Assembly (NCBI GenBank): GCA_019116025.1
Contig: DXCM01000099.1
Location: forward strand, 1-64,000
Length of the DNA stretch: 64,000 nucleotides
Origin: Candidatus Companilactobacillus pullicola
Lineage (GTDB): Bacteria; Bacillota; Bacilli; Lactobacillales; Lactobacillaceae
Direction: 5' to 3'
The stretch's first letter is position 1; each line of letters starts with the position of its first letter. This document shows positions 35,840 to 45,123 of this stretch, piece after piece. The position numbers were made by a program, and so were the translations under genes. The notes below the pieces were generated by a model. That model saw nothing but the letters and a program-made list of their open reading frames with translations. It was not told where the DNA came from and made no database searches.

Positions 35840-36751
35840 ATGACAAAGACGATTCTGTCAGTAGACAATATCAGTAAGTCATTTGGTCGTTATAAAGCTA
35901 TTGATAACGTGAGTTTCAACTTACAAAAAGGTGATATTTACGGTCTGATTGGTTCTAACGGTGCCGGTAAAACCACCATTATGCGTTTAATTACGCAGTT
36001 ATCGCCACTCAAAGTCGGTGAAATTAAATTATTTGATCAAAAAATTAATCAGCAAGCACTTAAACATGTGGGAGCCGTTATCGAAACACCAGCTGCTTTT
36101 GACAAGCTGACGGTTCAAGAAAATTTGAAGTTAGTCGCCATACAGCGTGGTATCAATGATACTAAAAAAATTACAGAAATAATTAAATTCGTTGGCCTGA
36201 CAAAAAAAGTTCATACGAAGGCTAAAAATTTGTCACTTGGGCAAAGACAACGATTAGGCTTGGCGATAGCTATTTTGCCAGAACCTGATTTGTTGATTTT
36301 AGACGAGCCGATCAATGGACTTGATCCATCAGGAATCATTGAATTTAGGAAATTATTAAAGAAATTAAATCAGGAGAAACAAATCACAATTCTGATTTCC
36401 AGTCATATTTTGACGGAACTATATCAAGTGTCGACACGATTCGGTTTTATCTATAATGGACAACTGATCAAGGAGATTACCAAAGAAGAATTGGATAAGG
36501 CTAATCAATCTGGACTTGTTTTGACGGTCGATGATGTTTCAAAAGCAGCGCAAGTGATTGATAAAGAATTCATGGAAAAATTCACAGTGGTTGATGATAA
36601 GAATATATTGATCCACTCACTAGGTATTGATGCTTCCAAATTGAATCGAGAATTAGTTGAAAATGGCATCTCGGTTATCGGTTTAACTAAGGAAGAAAAA
36701 TCTTTGGAAGATTATTATACAAATTTGATAGGAGGGGTCAAAAATGCTTAA
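35840..36751 (+). CDS. ABC transporter ATPase (bacitracin/lantibiotic-type)
   Basis: A 303-residue ABC ATPase. Walker A is GSNGAGKTT, the signature LSLGQRQRLG, Walker B LLILDEPINGLD, and the H loop ILISSHIL. LSLGQRQR and the C-terminal extension of about 80 residues are typical of the BcrA/lantibiotic-immunity group. GAAGGGGAGGG precedes the ATG. It overlaps the permease by 8 nt. Together with the divergent kinase/regulator it suggests an inducible antimicrobial-peptide resistance module. Confidence 0.88.
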   Translation: MTKTILSVDNISKSFGRYKAIDNVSFNLQKGDIYGLIGSNGAGKTTIMRLITQLSPLKVGEIKLFDQKINQQALKHVGAVIETPAAFDKLTVQENLKLVAIQRGINDTKKITEIIKFVGLTKKVHTKAKNLSLGQRQRLGLAIAILPEPDLLILDEPINGLDPSGIIEFRKLLKKLNQEKQITILISSHILTELYQVSTRFGFIYNGQLIKEITKEELDKANQSGLVLTVDDVSKAAQVIDKEFMEKFTVVDDKNILIHSLGIDASKLNRELVENGISVIGLTKEEKSLEDYYTNLIGGVKNA

Positions 36752-37511
36752 TCAATTACGAACTGACTTCTATCGCTTGAGTCATACTTTAGGGATTTAT
36801 TTAACGTTACTCTTTGCTATTGGATATTCTGCCGTTATTACTGGCAAAAATATTGTTGGTGGAATCATGGTCACGAGCGATTCAATGGCAAAATTGGGTT
36901 CAGCAAAAGTTTGGACGTTAAAGGATGGTATTAACGCTAGTACCTTGTCATCAAGCCTTCTGGTATATGCTTTTATCGGTATTTTTGTAATGACGATCGG
37001 CTATGAATTTAGTCAAAAAACGTATAAGAATACTTTGGTCTCAGGGATAACTAGAACTCAGTTTATTGTTTCTAAATATTTGGTTATGCTAATAAATATT
37101 TTCGTATTGAGTCTAGTTTACTTTTTTACTAGTATCGTTACGGGAAGCTTGTTATCTCGTTCTGTAGGTACCAGCTGGTCAAAATTATTGGCAACAGTTT
37201 TTAAGACATCCTTAGTAATTGCCTTTTTCATTAGCGTGATCTTTGGTTTAGCTATTTTGATGTTACTTTTAACGTCATCAATCGTAATTGCTTCAATTTT
37301 TATTGTAATTTGCCCAATTTTAGTGACGACATTGCATAATATTGCCAATTGGAGTTGGTTAAAGTACTTTGATTTCTTTAGCGTCGCAATGAAAATTAGT
37401 TTAGGATTGATTCCTAATAATCAGATGTGGAATTATATTTCAGTCAGTCTATTAGTACTTTTGGTTACTATCGTCTTGTCAGTAGTAGTGATCAGAAATA
37501 AGGAGATGTAG
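36744..37511 (+). CDS. ABC-2 type permease of the same exporter
   Basis: A 255-residue membrane protein with six helices, fitting the BcrB/ABC-2 permease class (FSQKTYKNTLVSGITRTQFIVSKYLVM). GGAGGGGT lies in the end of the ATPase gene. It makes the transmembrane half of the exporter. Confidence 0.82.
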   Translation: MLNQLRTDFYRLSHTLGIYLTLLFAIGYSAVITGKNIVGGIMVTSDSMAKLGSAKVWTLKDGINASTLSSSLLVYAFIGIFVMTIGYEFSQKTYKNTLVSGITRTQFIVSKYLVMLINIFVLSLVYFFTSIVTGSLLSRSVGTSWSKLLATVFKTSLVIAFFISVIFGLAILMLLLTSSIVIASIFIVICPILVTTLHNIANWSWLKYFDFFSVAMKISLGLIPNNQMWNYISVSLLVLLVTIVLSVVVIRNKEM

Positions 37512-37517
37512 TCTGGC

Positions 37518-37865
37518 ATGAAAAAGAAAAAAATTGTGTGGATATTGCTAGTTATTGCCGTCGTAGGAATTTGGATTATCAAGAGTCCTCATGAAATGAC
37601 TACTGCGCAGGTTTTGCAAAGATTCAGTTGGGTCGTAAAACAGAATGGTGTCAAAAAGGGCGTAGCAAAATTTACGAAATCAGACATGAATTTGAGAAAT
37701 GGTTTAAATCAGCGTACGTATAAGTATAAAGTTAATGATGAGGACGTGTTAATTATCAAGAGTGGTCAATATCGGGGTGGTTACAATATGAGAATGGAAG
37801 CGACGGACTATAAATTAGTTCCCAGGAAACATGGTGTTACGTTATATTTGATTAGAAATGATTAA
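37518..37865 (+). CDS. small membrane-anchored protein in the exporter operon
   Basis: A 115-residue protein with one N-terminal membrane helix (about 6-22) after a KKKK start, so the rest (about 25-115) should lie outside. The outer part is basic and ends with a beta-rich stretch (TYKYKVNDEDVLIIKSG, YKLVPRKHGVTLYLI). It follows the permease by 6 bp. It could be an accessory immunity protein for the exporter, but I do not recognise a family. Confidence 0.65.
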   Translation: MKKKKIVWILLVIAVVGIWIIKSPHEMTTAQVLQRFSWVVKQNGVKKGVAKFTKSDMNLRNGLNQRTYKYKVNDEDVLIIKSGQYRGGYNMRMEATDYKLVPRKHGVTLYLIRND

Positions 37866-38230
37866 TAAGTATAAGAATAAAAGCAATCACATATTTAATA
37901 TAATGCGATTGCTTTTTTGGTATGGAAAAACATAGTTATATCTTTATTTTATATTTTTTGATGATTGAGCATGATATATATTTAAATCTAAATATGTGGG
38001 AATACAACAATGAAATATTAGAATCAAGAATTTAAATATTAATAAGTAAAATTAAATTTGCCATCGGTTTTCAAATTATTTAATTCGGCCAAATAAACAG
38101 CTTAAATAAACTTAGAAAATTGGCTTTCTTTATTCTGAGAATACTGATAAATTCTAAACATTAAATAGATCGTAGATTAAATTTTGAACCAATAAAGTAA
38201 ATATGATTTGAATAATTAGGGAGACAGATT
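37866..38230. other. intergenic region before asnB
   Basis: After the terminator this stretch is very AT-rich. I see no ORF, no T-box core and no convincing hairpin; the asnB promoter must lie here but I cannot assign it firmly. Confidence 0.5.
37879..37919 (+). terminator. terminator of the exporter operon
   Basis: AAGCAATC-CAT/ATG-GATTGCTT hairpin with T6. Confidence 0.85.
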
Positions 38231-40129
38231 ATGTGTGGAATTGTTGGTTTTGTCGATGGCAATATTGCCGATAAAAAGCCAGTTTTGAATTCAATGATGG
38301 AGGCAATCAGGCATCGTGGACCCAACAGTGCGGGAACACTTCAAGATAAGAATGTGGCGATTGGTTTTAGACGTTTAAGTATTATCGATGTTAATAATGG
38401 GATGCAACCAATTTATAACGAAGATAAAACCAAAGCCGTTGTGTTCAATGGTGAAATCTATAATTATGTAGAATTGCGAGAAAAATTAAAAGCTCTGGGA
38501 CATGTCTTCAGCACCTCAACCGATACGGAAGTATTAGTTCATGGATTCGAGGAATGGGGTATTGATGAACTGTTAAAACGTATTCGTGGGATGTTTGTTT
38601 TTATCATCTACGATTTTGAAACAGGGGAAATTACTGGTGCAAGGGACTTCTTTGGTATCAAACCGTTATATTACTACAATCACAACGGTACTTTCTTGTT
38701 TGCCTCAGAAATCAAAGCCTTTTTGTGTCATCCTAATTTCAAAAAAGAATTCAATGAAAAATCATTAAAACCATTTCTAACTTTCCAATATTCAGCGACT
38801 GATGAAACTTTCTTTAAAAATGTTTATCGAATTCCCGAAGGTCATTATTTTAAATTTAAAAATGGTCATCTAAATATCGTTAAATATTGGGATATGAAGT
38901 TTTCCGAAGAGAACTTATCATTGGAAGATGCTGTAGATCAAATTGACCAGGCAATGCACGATTCAGTTAAAAAGCATTCCGTTAGTGATGTGCCGGTAGG
39001 GTCATTGTTATCTAGTGGTGTTGATTCAAGTTACGTAACAGCTATTTTTAAACCACAACATACTTATTCAATTGATTTTGATACGAATACCTATGAAGAA
39101 GGAAGTGCCGCCTCGGCATTGGCCTCAAAGCTAGGTTTGGAAAATACTAGAGGAATAGTAACTAGAGAAGAAGCCATCAAGGCGATACCATTGATTCAAT
39201 ATCATATGGATGAACCTGATGCCAATCCTTCGTGTGTTCCACTTTACTTTTTGACTAAATTAGCCAGTAAGGATGTTACGGTGATTCTTTCTGGTGAAGG
39301 TGCCGATGAATTATTTGCAGGATATGCTAATTATGGTTATCATTCACACTCCAAAGCAGTGCGTGTCTTAGGTGAGAATCTAAAGAAACTGCCCAAAGGG
39401 ATGAGATATAATTTAGCTCGCGGACTCAAACGAATGCCTAATTTTCCAGGTCGATTGCATTTATATGAATCAACTGCCAAGGCCGAAGAGTTCTTCATTG
39501 GACAAGCTAAAGTGTTTAGTGAAACTGAAGCTAAGCACCTCTTAAAACCTGAGTATCATGAGTCAGAGTCAGTTTCAGAAATAGTCATGAAGAGCTATCA
39601 AAAAATTGATCCGTCTGAAGATGAAGTTAAGAAGATGCAATATTTAGACTTGCATCAATTCATGGCTAAAGATATCCTTTTGAAGGCTGACCGAATGAGT
39701 ATGGCCAATTCAACTGAATTACGAGTACCATTCTTAGATACAGAAATGGCTGAAATAGCAGCCAAGATTCCTACTAAACACTTGTTAAACAGCAAGGATA
39801 GTAAGTACGCTTTACGAGTTGCTGCGGAAAGAAATCTTCCTAAGGAATGGGCTAAGCGTGAGAAACTTGGTTTCCCAGTTCCAATCAGGGATTGGATCAA
39901 GACAGATGATGTCTACTTAGAATTCCGTAAATTGTTCGCATCAGATTTTGCTGCAAGGTTCTTTGACCAATCATTGATCATAAAGATGTTAGACGATTGT
40001 CATGAAGGAAGAAACGATGACCGTCGTAAAGTTTGGACAATCTATACTTTCTTAATTTGGTATAAAGTCTTTTTCATTGACGGTGGTAAGAAGCCAGATG
40101 TTGATCCACAAGTATTACTGCAAGCATAA
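38231..40129 (+). CDS. asnB: asparagine synthetase B, glutamine-hydrolysing
   Basis: A 632-residue enzyme that makes asparagine from aspartate, glutamine and ATP. Cys2 of MCGIVGFVDG is the glutaminase nucleophile; GEIYNY and RDFFGIKPLYY belong to the same domain (about 1-200). The synthetase domain carries the PP-loop SSGVDSSYV and SGEGADELFAGY. AGGGAGA precedes the ATG. It stands alone with an AT-rich leader. Its length fits the long AsnB form. Confidence 0.93.
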   Translation: MCGIVGFVDGNIADKKPVLNSMMEAIRHRGPNSAGTLQDKNVAIGFRRLSIIDVNNGMQPIYNEDKTKAVVFNGEIYNYVELREKLKALGHVFSTSTDTEVLVHGFEEWGIDELLKRIRGMFVFIIYDFETGEITGARDFFGIKPLYYYNHNGTFLFASEIKAFLCHPNFKKEFNEKSLKPFLTFQYSATDETFFKNVYRIPEGHYFKFKNGHLNIVKYWDMKFSEENLSLEDAVDQIDQAMHDSVKKHSVSDVPVGSLLSSGVDSSYVTAIFKPQHTYSIDFDTNTYEEGSAASALASKLGLENTRGIVTREEAIKAIPLIQYHMDEPDANPSCVPLYFLTKLASKDVTVILSGEGADELFAGYANYGYHSHSKAVRVLGENLKKLPKGMRYNLARGLKRMPNFPGRLHLYESTAKAEEFFIGQAKVFSETEAKHLLKPEYHESESVSEIVMKSYQKIDPSEDEVKKMQYLDLHQFMAKDILLKADRMSMANSTELRVPFLDTEMAEIAAKIPTKHLLNSKDSKYALRVAAERNLPKEWAKREKLGFPVPIRDWIKTDDVYLEFRKLFASDFAARFFDQSLIIKMLDDCHEGRNDDRRKVWTIYTFLIWYKVFFIDGGKKPDVDPQVLLQA

Positions 40130-40136
40130 ACAAAAA

Positions 40137-40182
40137 AAGTCTAGTAATAATGGAGTTATTATCCAAAATTGCTAGGCTTTTC
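40137..40182. terminator. terminator between asnB and the convergent ABC genes
   Basis: AGTCTAG-AAT pairs with ATT-CTAGGCT around a partly paired loop; A7 and T4 tracts flank it. Confidence 0.65.
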
Positions 40183-40935
40183 TTATACGGATTTTTTACA
40201 AAAACTATAAACAGCTAAAATAATAAATAGTGAAACATAGATAACATAGCCAATTGAAATTTGAGTCATCGACAGTTGCGTCATTTGATGCAAACTGTGA
40301 CTTTGAATTTGTTCACCCAGATTCATCATATTTAAAGGATTCCACTTGAGCCAGTCAAATTTAGCAACTAATGCAAGCAGGATTTGGTTGAAAACATTGA
40401 TGACAAAGTAACCACCGATACCGATAATTAAAGCTAAGTTGGAGTTATTGATCAATGTTCCTAGAAGGATAACTAGTCCCATTAAGAAGAACAATGTTAA
40501 GAAATCATTGAGATTGGTTAGTAACCAGGTCTTCATAATTTTATGAGTAAGCTCAACTTTGTTAGCAAAGATGAATTTAAATAGTAAGCTGACCAAGGCA
40601 TTGCCAACGAAAAGAGCAATGGTAAAACCAACTAGGGTAACTATTTTGCTAGTAATAACCTGAATGTAGGAATATTTTCGATAGAGCAGAGAACGTAAAG
40701 TACCGAATTGACGTTCTTGGGTGATAACGGTACTACAGATAGCAATAATGAAAAAAGTAATAGGTACAATAGCTAGATAGTTATTGAGAAATGCATCTTT
40801 ATCGTTCATGAATTTAGGATATTTCTTAGACATAAAGACGACGAAAAGTTGAAAAATAAATAGTCCTGCTAGAAAAATTTGTGTACCGCGTTGTTTTAAA
40901 AGTTTGTAAGATTCTTGTCTGATCAATGTAATCAT
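40183..40935 (-). CDS. ABC-2 type permease
   Basis: A 250-residue membrane protein with six helices. RQFGTLRSLLYRKYSYIQVITSKIV is the usual cytoplasmic loop of bacitracin-type ABC-2 permeases. It overlaps its ATPase gene by 4 nt. Substrate unknown. Confidence 0.82.
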   Translation of the reverse strand: MITLIRQESYKLLKQRGTQIFLAGLFIFQLFVVFMSKKYPKFMNDKDAFLNNYLAIVPITFFIIAICSTVITQERQFGTLRSLLYRKYSYIQVITSKIVTLVGFTIALFVGNALVSLLFKFIFANKVELTHKIMKTWLLTNLNDFLTLFFLMGLVILLGTLINNSNLALIIGIGGYFVINVFNQILLALVAKFDWLKWNPLNMMNLGEQIQSHSLHQMTQLSMTQISIGYVIYVSLFIILAVYSFCKKSV

Positions 40936-41837
40936 TCTTGGTCACCTTCACTATCTAAGACCTTCAAGAGTGACTCTTCAAGATCTCCATCTTGTTGTTT
41001 AATATCATTAATTGTGATGTTGTTGGACAATAATAACTGTAAAAGTTTGTTAATTGAAAAATTGTCGGTAATAGGAATTTCCAAAGCTGATTTATTTTCA
41101 ACTTGATAATTATTTCTTAATAAAAGATCACTAGCAAGTTCGTTATTATCAGTTTCAATTAAGTAGAATTTCTTATTGGCTGATAAAAGTTTATCCATAG
41201 TCGTTGAAGTAACGATTTCGCCATGATTAATAACGATAACATCGTCAGCGATACGTTGTAATTCACTGAGAATGTGACTGGAAATTAGGAAGGTAACACC
41301 ATTTTGTTTTTCCTGAACAATCAGATCACGTAATTCTTTAGTGGCTTTAGGATCAAGACCGTTCATCGGTTCATCAAGAATTACGAATTGAGGATTATTC
41401 AAAAGTGCTAAACCAACGCCTAACTTCTGTTTCATTCCTAGAGAATAGCTCTTGGTCTTTTGGTCAGCAAAGTGATCCATTTTGAGTTTGCTGATAATAT
41501 CATTTACTCTTTTTTCGCGGTCTTTACCAGTGGAGAAAAGTCGAAGCTGCTCTCGACCAGTTAGGTAAGGATAGAGTCCTGGATATTCGATCAAGGCACC
41601 GACTGTTTGTAGAGGTTGGTGCTGACGTATGGAAACTTCTTTATTATTGATGGTGATTTTGCCGTTGAAGGGCAGAATACCTAGAATTGCTTTCATGATA
41701 GTAGTCTTACCAGCTCCGTTAGCACCAATCAATCCGATGATGTGTCCTTGTTGAACCGTGAAATTAATATTCTTTAAGACTTCTTTATTACCAAATGATT
41801 TATTTAAATCCTTAATTTTTAAAAGTGTCGTATTCAA
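40932..41837 (-). CDS. ABC transporter ATPase
   Basis: A 301-residue ATPase with Walker A GANGAGKTT, signature SLGMKQKLG, Walker B FVILDEPMNGLD, H loop LISSHIL and a BcrA-like C-terminal tail. The TTG start follows AAGGAGAGGA and gives NTTLLKIKDLNKSFG; an in-frame ATG 18 codons upstream lacks an RBS. It pairs with the permease at 40183. No two-component genes are adjacent, unlike the exporter at 35840. Confidence 0.85.
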   Translation of the reverse strand: MNTTLLKIKDLNKSFGNKEVLKNINFTVQQGHIIGLIGANGAGKTTIMKAILGILPFNGKITINNKEVSIRQHQPLQTVGALIEYPGLYPYLTGREQLRLFSTGKDREKRVNDIISKLKMDHFADQKTKSYSLGMKQKLGVGLALLNNPQFVILDEPMNGLDPKATKELRDLIVQEKQNGVTFLISSHILSELQRIADDVIVINHGEIVTSTTMDKLLSANKKFYLIETDNNELASDLLLRNNYQVENKSALEIPITDNFSINKLLQLLLSNNITINDIKQQDGDLEESLLKVLDSEGDQE

Positions 41838-42000
41838 AGAGATCCTCTCCTTATTGTTCTTCTGTACCAGTACACTAATACAGTAAAACAATAATTATGA
41901 AATATCAACAAAAAGTTACGATTAGTTTTTAACTAATTTAATTAATATAATATTAAAAAGAATGCTACAATTATATTTATATTGATTGAAGGAGCTTTTT

Positions 42001-42417
42001 ATGGATATTTGGGAAAAATTATATTTAGCAGCGAAATCATTGTATAAGCCGGCCGAGTTGAATGATTTTGTCTATGCAAATAACGTCGTCTGCGCCTTAG
42101 AGAGTAAATCCGGAAAAATTTACACTGGTTACTGTATCGAAATGGCTTGCGGCACAATAAATCTTTGCGCAGAAAGAGTTGCTCTTCTGAATATGTTACA
42201 AGACAGTGGAGAAATGGAAGTCAAACGGATTATTGCGTTTAGAGATACGCCACCGTCAGGATTAGATGGATTGCCTTGTGGAACTTGTCGTGAAACATTG
42301 ATGGAATTTTCTAGCAATAATAAAGATACAGAAATTATGGTTAACTATGATAAAAGAGAAACTACTACGTTAGAAGAACTGTTCCCTAATTGGTGGGGTG
42401 GTATTAAAACAAAATAG
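42001..42417 (+). CDS. cytidine deaminase-like zinc enzyme
   Basis: A 138-residue member of the CDA superfamily. The zinc motif is CAERVAL (Cys-Ala-Glu, with Glu as the proton shuttle) and PCGTCRE. This is the tetrameric cytidine deaminase/blasticidin-S deaminase arrangement. It deaminates cytidine or a related base to the uridine form. AAGGAG precedes the ATG; the TTG five codons upstream overlaps it. It is followed after 9 bp by a zinc-PLC-like gene. Confidence 0.8.
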   Translation: MDIWEKLYLAAKSLYKPAELNDFVYANNVVCALESKSGKIYTGYCIEMACGTINLCAERVALLNMLQDSGEMEVKRIIAFRDTPPSGLDGLPCGTCRETLMEFSSNNKDTEIMVNYDKRETTTLEELFPNWWGGIKTK

Positions 42418-42426
42418 AGGCAAATA

Positions 42427-42999
42427 ATGGGATCAAGAGTTATGCATTATTCAATGGCAAAGGTATTGGCTGCTAAATACGGATATAATCAGGAATTTTT
42501 ATTAGGAAGCATTGCACCAGATGTCAACAAGGATTCTAAGACACCTAAGGCATTGACACATTTCATTCGTGGGAAAAGAAATATTTGTCCTGAGTTATTT
42601 TTAAAAGAATATGGTCCGAATTTAACGCAGTTTCAATTGGGATATTATTTACATTTGTTAGGGGACAAACTGTGGTTGGAAACAGTTTTTAGAAAATATA
42701 TTCTTAACAATAAAAATTATCCTAAAGAAGAATTACTAGAGAAATATTATGCTGATTTTACAGTGCTTAATCCTGATTTGATTCTAAAATACAGTTTATC
42801 TGAACCAAATTTATCTTTCCCAATTGTTACTAATATTAAAGAGATTGAAGATACTGATTTGCCATTATTAGTAGCTGAGTTCAAAGAGGATTTTATTCCT
42901 GTAAAAAAAGTGTCTTTAAAGGTGTTTGATAAGGATGATATTTATCGATATATAAATTATGGGATCAAACTTTTCGATGCTAAAGTTTCTTCAAGATAA
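42427..42999 (+). CDS. zinc-dependent phospholipase C-like protein
   Basis: A 190-residue protein of the Zn-dependent PLC-like family. The N-terminal GSRVMHYSMAKVLA, GSIAPDVNKD and YYLHLLGDKLW supply the His/Asp residues expected to bind metals. No signal peptide is present, so it is a cytoplasmic hydrolase, unlike the secreted toxin-type PLCs. Probably in an operon with the deaminase. Substrate unknown. Confidence 0.75.
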   Translation: MGSRVMHYSMAKVLAAKYGYNQEFLLGSIAPDVNKDSKTPKALTHFIRGKRNICPELFLKEYGPNLTQFQLGYYLHLLGDKLWLETVFRKYILNNKNYPKEELLEKYYADFTVLNPDLILKYSLSEPNLSFPIVTNIKEIEDTDLPLLVAEFKEDFIPVKKVSLKVFDKDDIYRYINYGIKLFDAKVSSR

Positions 43000-43171
43000 T
43001 GACAAATTTTGTGTCTTTTAGGACAAAACTAGTTATGCTCCGCGTTAATTTGTAGAATGTAAATGTAGATTGATGAGGCCTCCTTAACACTCATCGATCG
43101 AAGAAGTGCGAAAATGAATATTATGTTTTCTCGACACGTGCATTTTATGATGAATTTATTCTTATTGAATA

Positions 43172-43200
43172 TTGTCTAGGGTGGAATCAATGATTATAGT
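43172..43200 (+). promoter_or_regulatory. possible promoter of the 43339 gene
   Basis: TTGTCT (43172-43177), 17 bp, TATAGT (43195-43200). It predicts an untranslated leader of about 130 nt. Confidence 0.5.
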
Positions 43201-43288
43201 TGTGAATTAATAATTCATTTAAAATGTATGTAATAAAACCTCTAATTACTAAACTATTCACAGTGGTATTTATTTTCAGCGCAATTAA

Positions 43289-43326
43289 AAATCTCGACCG
43301 ATTACAAATTGGTCGAGATTTTTTTA
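43289..43326 (+). terminator. terminator/attenuator just before the 43339 gene
   Basis: AAATCTCGACC and GGTCGAGATTT form a strong stem followed by T7. It ends only 12 nt before the ATG at 43339, with the GGGGAT RBS in between. Read from the upstream promoter it would stop transcription before the gene, so it may be a regulated attenuator; alternatively it ends the upstream transcript. Confidence 0.7.
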
Positions 43327-43338
43327 GGGGATTATTTT

Positions 43339-43782
43339 ATGACTAGTGAAACTTCCAAGAAAAAGGTAACGAAGATCATTTGGATTCTTTGTATTTTAAT
43401 AATTTTAGGAATGTTAGGCATTCCCAAGCTCTATCAAAATTATCATTCGGCACCGTATTATGGCTCAAACAAAGCGGTGGTGTTGGAAGATGAAAAGACA
43501 CATCGACTCAATAAGTATCAAAAAAAACAGTTTATTAAAATAGCGAAAAAAACTATTAATCAAGAAGATGAACCGTTTAATTGGCAAAATTGTCGCATTA
43601 GTTTACGGAATGTGTATAAATTAAATAATAAAAATGAATATAAATTAATTGTAGAAGTTCAATCTCGCCTTAAGATTAGAATTGTTAATTCGATGACTGT
43701 TAAGTTAAATAACCGTGATTTAATCAATCCGTATGATTTCTCCGTAAGAAAGTATACATCGAATTCTGATGATATAAATTGA
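43339..43782 (+). CDS. membrane-anchored protein, unknown
   Basis: A 147-residue protein that I do not recognise. A basic start (KKKVTK) and one membrane helix (about 12-30) place the remainder outside the cell. That part is lysine/asparagine-rich with no cysteine-pair pattern. The ATG follows GGGGAT; an upstream in-frame start would lie inside the terminator stem. The Agr-like kinase gene starts 61 bp later, so a link with it is possible. Confidence 0.6.
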   Translation: MTSETSKKKVTKIIWILCILIILGMLGIPKLYQNYHSAPYYGSNKAVVLEDEKTHRLNKYQKKQFIKIAKKTINQEDEPFNWQNCRISLRNVYKLNNKNEYKLIVEVQSRLKIRIVNSMTVKLNNRDLINPYDFSVRKYTSNSDDIN

Positions 43783-43843
43783 AGTGAAGATGTAATAAAA
43801 ATTCGGGCATATATTGATATACTTATAAAATGGAGAAAAACTT

Positions 43844-45118
43844 ATGATAATGTTTATTATTCAATTACTACTGTTCTTTTTATATGCCAAGGAACTTACT
43901 AGAAATTTGTGTTTTAAAAGTGCAGATTTATTTTTCTTTTTGGTAACTATACCAGTAACATTAATATTAATGTTATTTGGTCAAGTGATGGCAATAATGG
44001 GAATGCTATTGTTATTAATAATTTATCTTTTAATATTGACGAAAAATTTTAAAACATCTATTGCCATTGTTGCAATAGATTATAGTATTGGGGTTTTGCT
44101 GGATCATGTAATTGATATTACTATACGAATAATGAAGGTTGCAAATTCTGATTTTTTCTATAACGTTACGATGTTAGTAGCAGGAATAGGTATAGCCGTT
44201 GGATTATACTTTTTCCTTCAAAGTGATTTAGAAGGTAATTTACAAAAAGATTATCAATTCTCTAGTACAGAAATAATTTTGACATCTATCATGCTTATCG
44301 TAATGATGTTTCTAGTTACCTTTACGGAATCTATGCAGGGAAACGACCTGCAAAATGTTATTTATAATTTTGTAATTATTTTACTTTTTGTCGTCATGTT
44401 TATTGTTGTTCACGTAGCCCGAACTAAAACAATAAATAAGGATTTAGAATTACGTGAGCAAAGGATTCGGAATGAAAGTACTAATCGTTATCTGATCCAA
44501 ATAGAACAGCACTATAACGAATTGCGAAAATTCAGACATGAGTACCAAAATACTTTATTGTCTTTAGAGGAATATTTGAGATCTGATGATATAGAGGGAT
44601 TGAAGAAATATTACAATACTTCTATCAAACCTATTTCAGTGGCTTTGAATCAAGAAAAATACAAGTTTGAAGACATTAGTCGTGTTGGCAATAAAGAGAT
44701 TAAGAGTGTCATCTTTAATAAACTTTACGCGGCTCAATTAGACGGAATAAAGGTGTCGTTTGAGGCCAAGAATGAAATTAAGGATTTTTACATGGATTCT
44801 TTAGATTTGGCGTTGGCACTAGGTATTATTATGGATAATGCTATTGAGGAAACTAGAGATCAAGAGCATGGAACGATTCAAGTAGGTTTTATCAAAGGTA
44901 ACACGGAAATTGTAATTATTATCCAAAATTCATTAAGAAAAAATGATATTCCGGTTTGGAAAATGAAAGAGAGTGGATTTTCTTCAAAGGGTTCGAATCG
45001 TGGGTTTGGGTTGAAAAATCTAACCGAGATAATCGATCGAAATAACAGGGCAACACTAGAAACGATGAAGCTGAATAATTACTTTTTACAAAAGGTAACG
45101 ATTAGTACGAAAGGATGA
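43844..45118 (+). CDS. AgrC/ComD-type sensor histidine kinase (GHKL)
   Basis: A 424-residue quorum-sensing type kinase (HPK10 class). Six hydrophobic helices fill residues 1-200. The H box is LRKFRHEYQN, typical of AgrC/PlnB, the N box GIIMDNAIEE, and the G box KGSNRGFGLKNL. It overlaps the response regulator locus by coupling at its stop. Peptide pheromones are the usual ligands, but no pheromone gene with a double-glycine leader is adjacent. Confidence 0.88.
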   Translation: MIMFIIQLLLFFLYAKELTRNLCFKSADLFFFLVTIPVTLILMLFGQVMAIMGMLLLLIIYLLILTKNFKTSIAIVAIDYSIGVLLDHVIDITIRIMKVANSDFFYNVTMLVAGIGIAVGLYFFLQSDLEGNLQKDYQFSSTEIILTSIMLIVMMFLVTFTESMQGNDLQNVIYNFVIILLFVVMFIVVHVARTKTINKDLELREQRIRNESTNRYLIQIEQHYNELRKFRHEYQNTLLSLEEYLRSDDIEGLKKYYNTSIKPISVALNQEKYKFEDISRVGNKEIKSVIFNKLYAAQLDGIKVSFEAKNEIKDFYMDSLDLALALGIIMDNAIEETRDQEHGTIQVGFIKGNTEIVIIIQNSLRKNDIPVWKMKESGFSSKGSNRGFGLKNLTEIIDRNNRATLETMKLNNYFLQKVTISTKG

Positions 45119-45123
45119 TGAGA

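Larger units (their letters stand above)
43000..43338. other. intergenic region with a leader and attenuator
   Basis: The first part (43000-43170) carries several short inverted repeats, such as GATGAG/CTCATC near 43070-43100 and GTGCGA/TCG-CAC near 43108-43140, but no ORF. A promoter (43172-43200) and a terminator-like hairpin just before the next gene follow. Confidence 0.45.

Noticed and set aside
37920..38230. T-box or riboswitch before asnB
   Set aside because: No T-box core sequence, specifier stem or terminator/antiterminator pair is visible in the leader.
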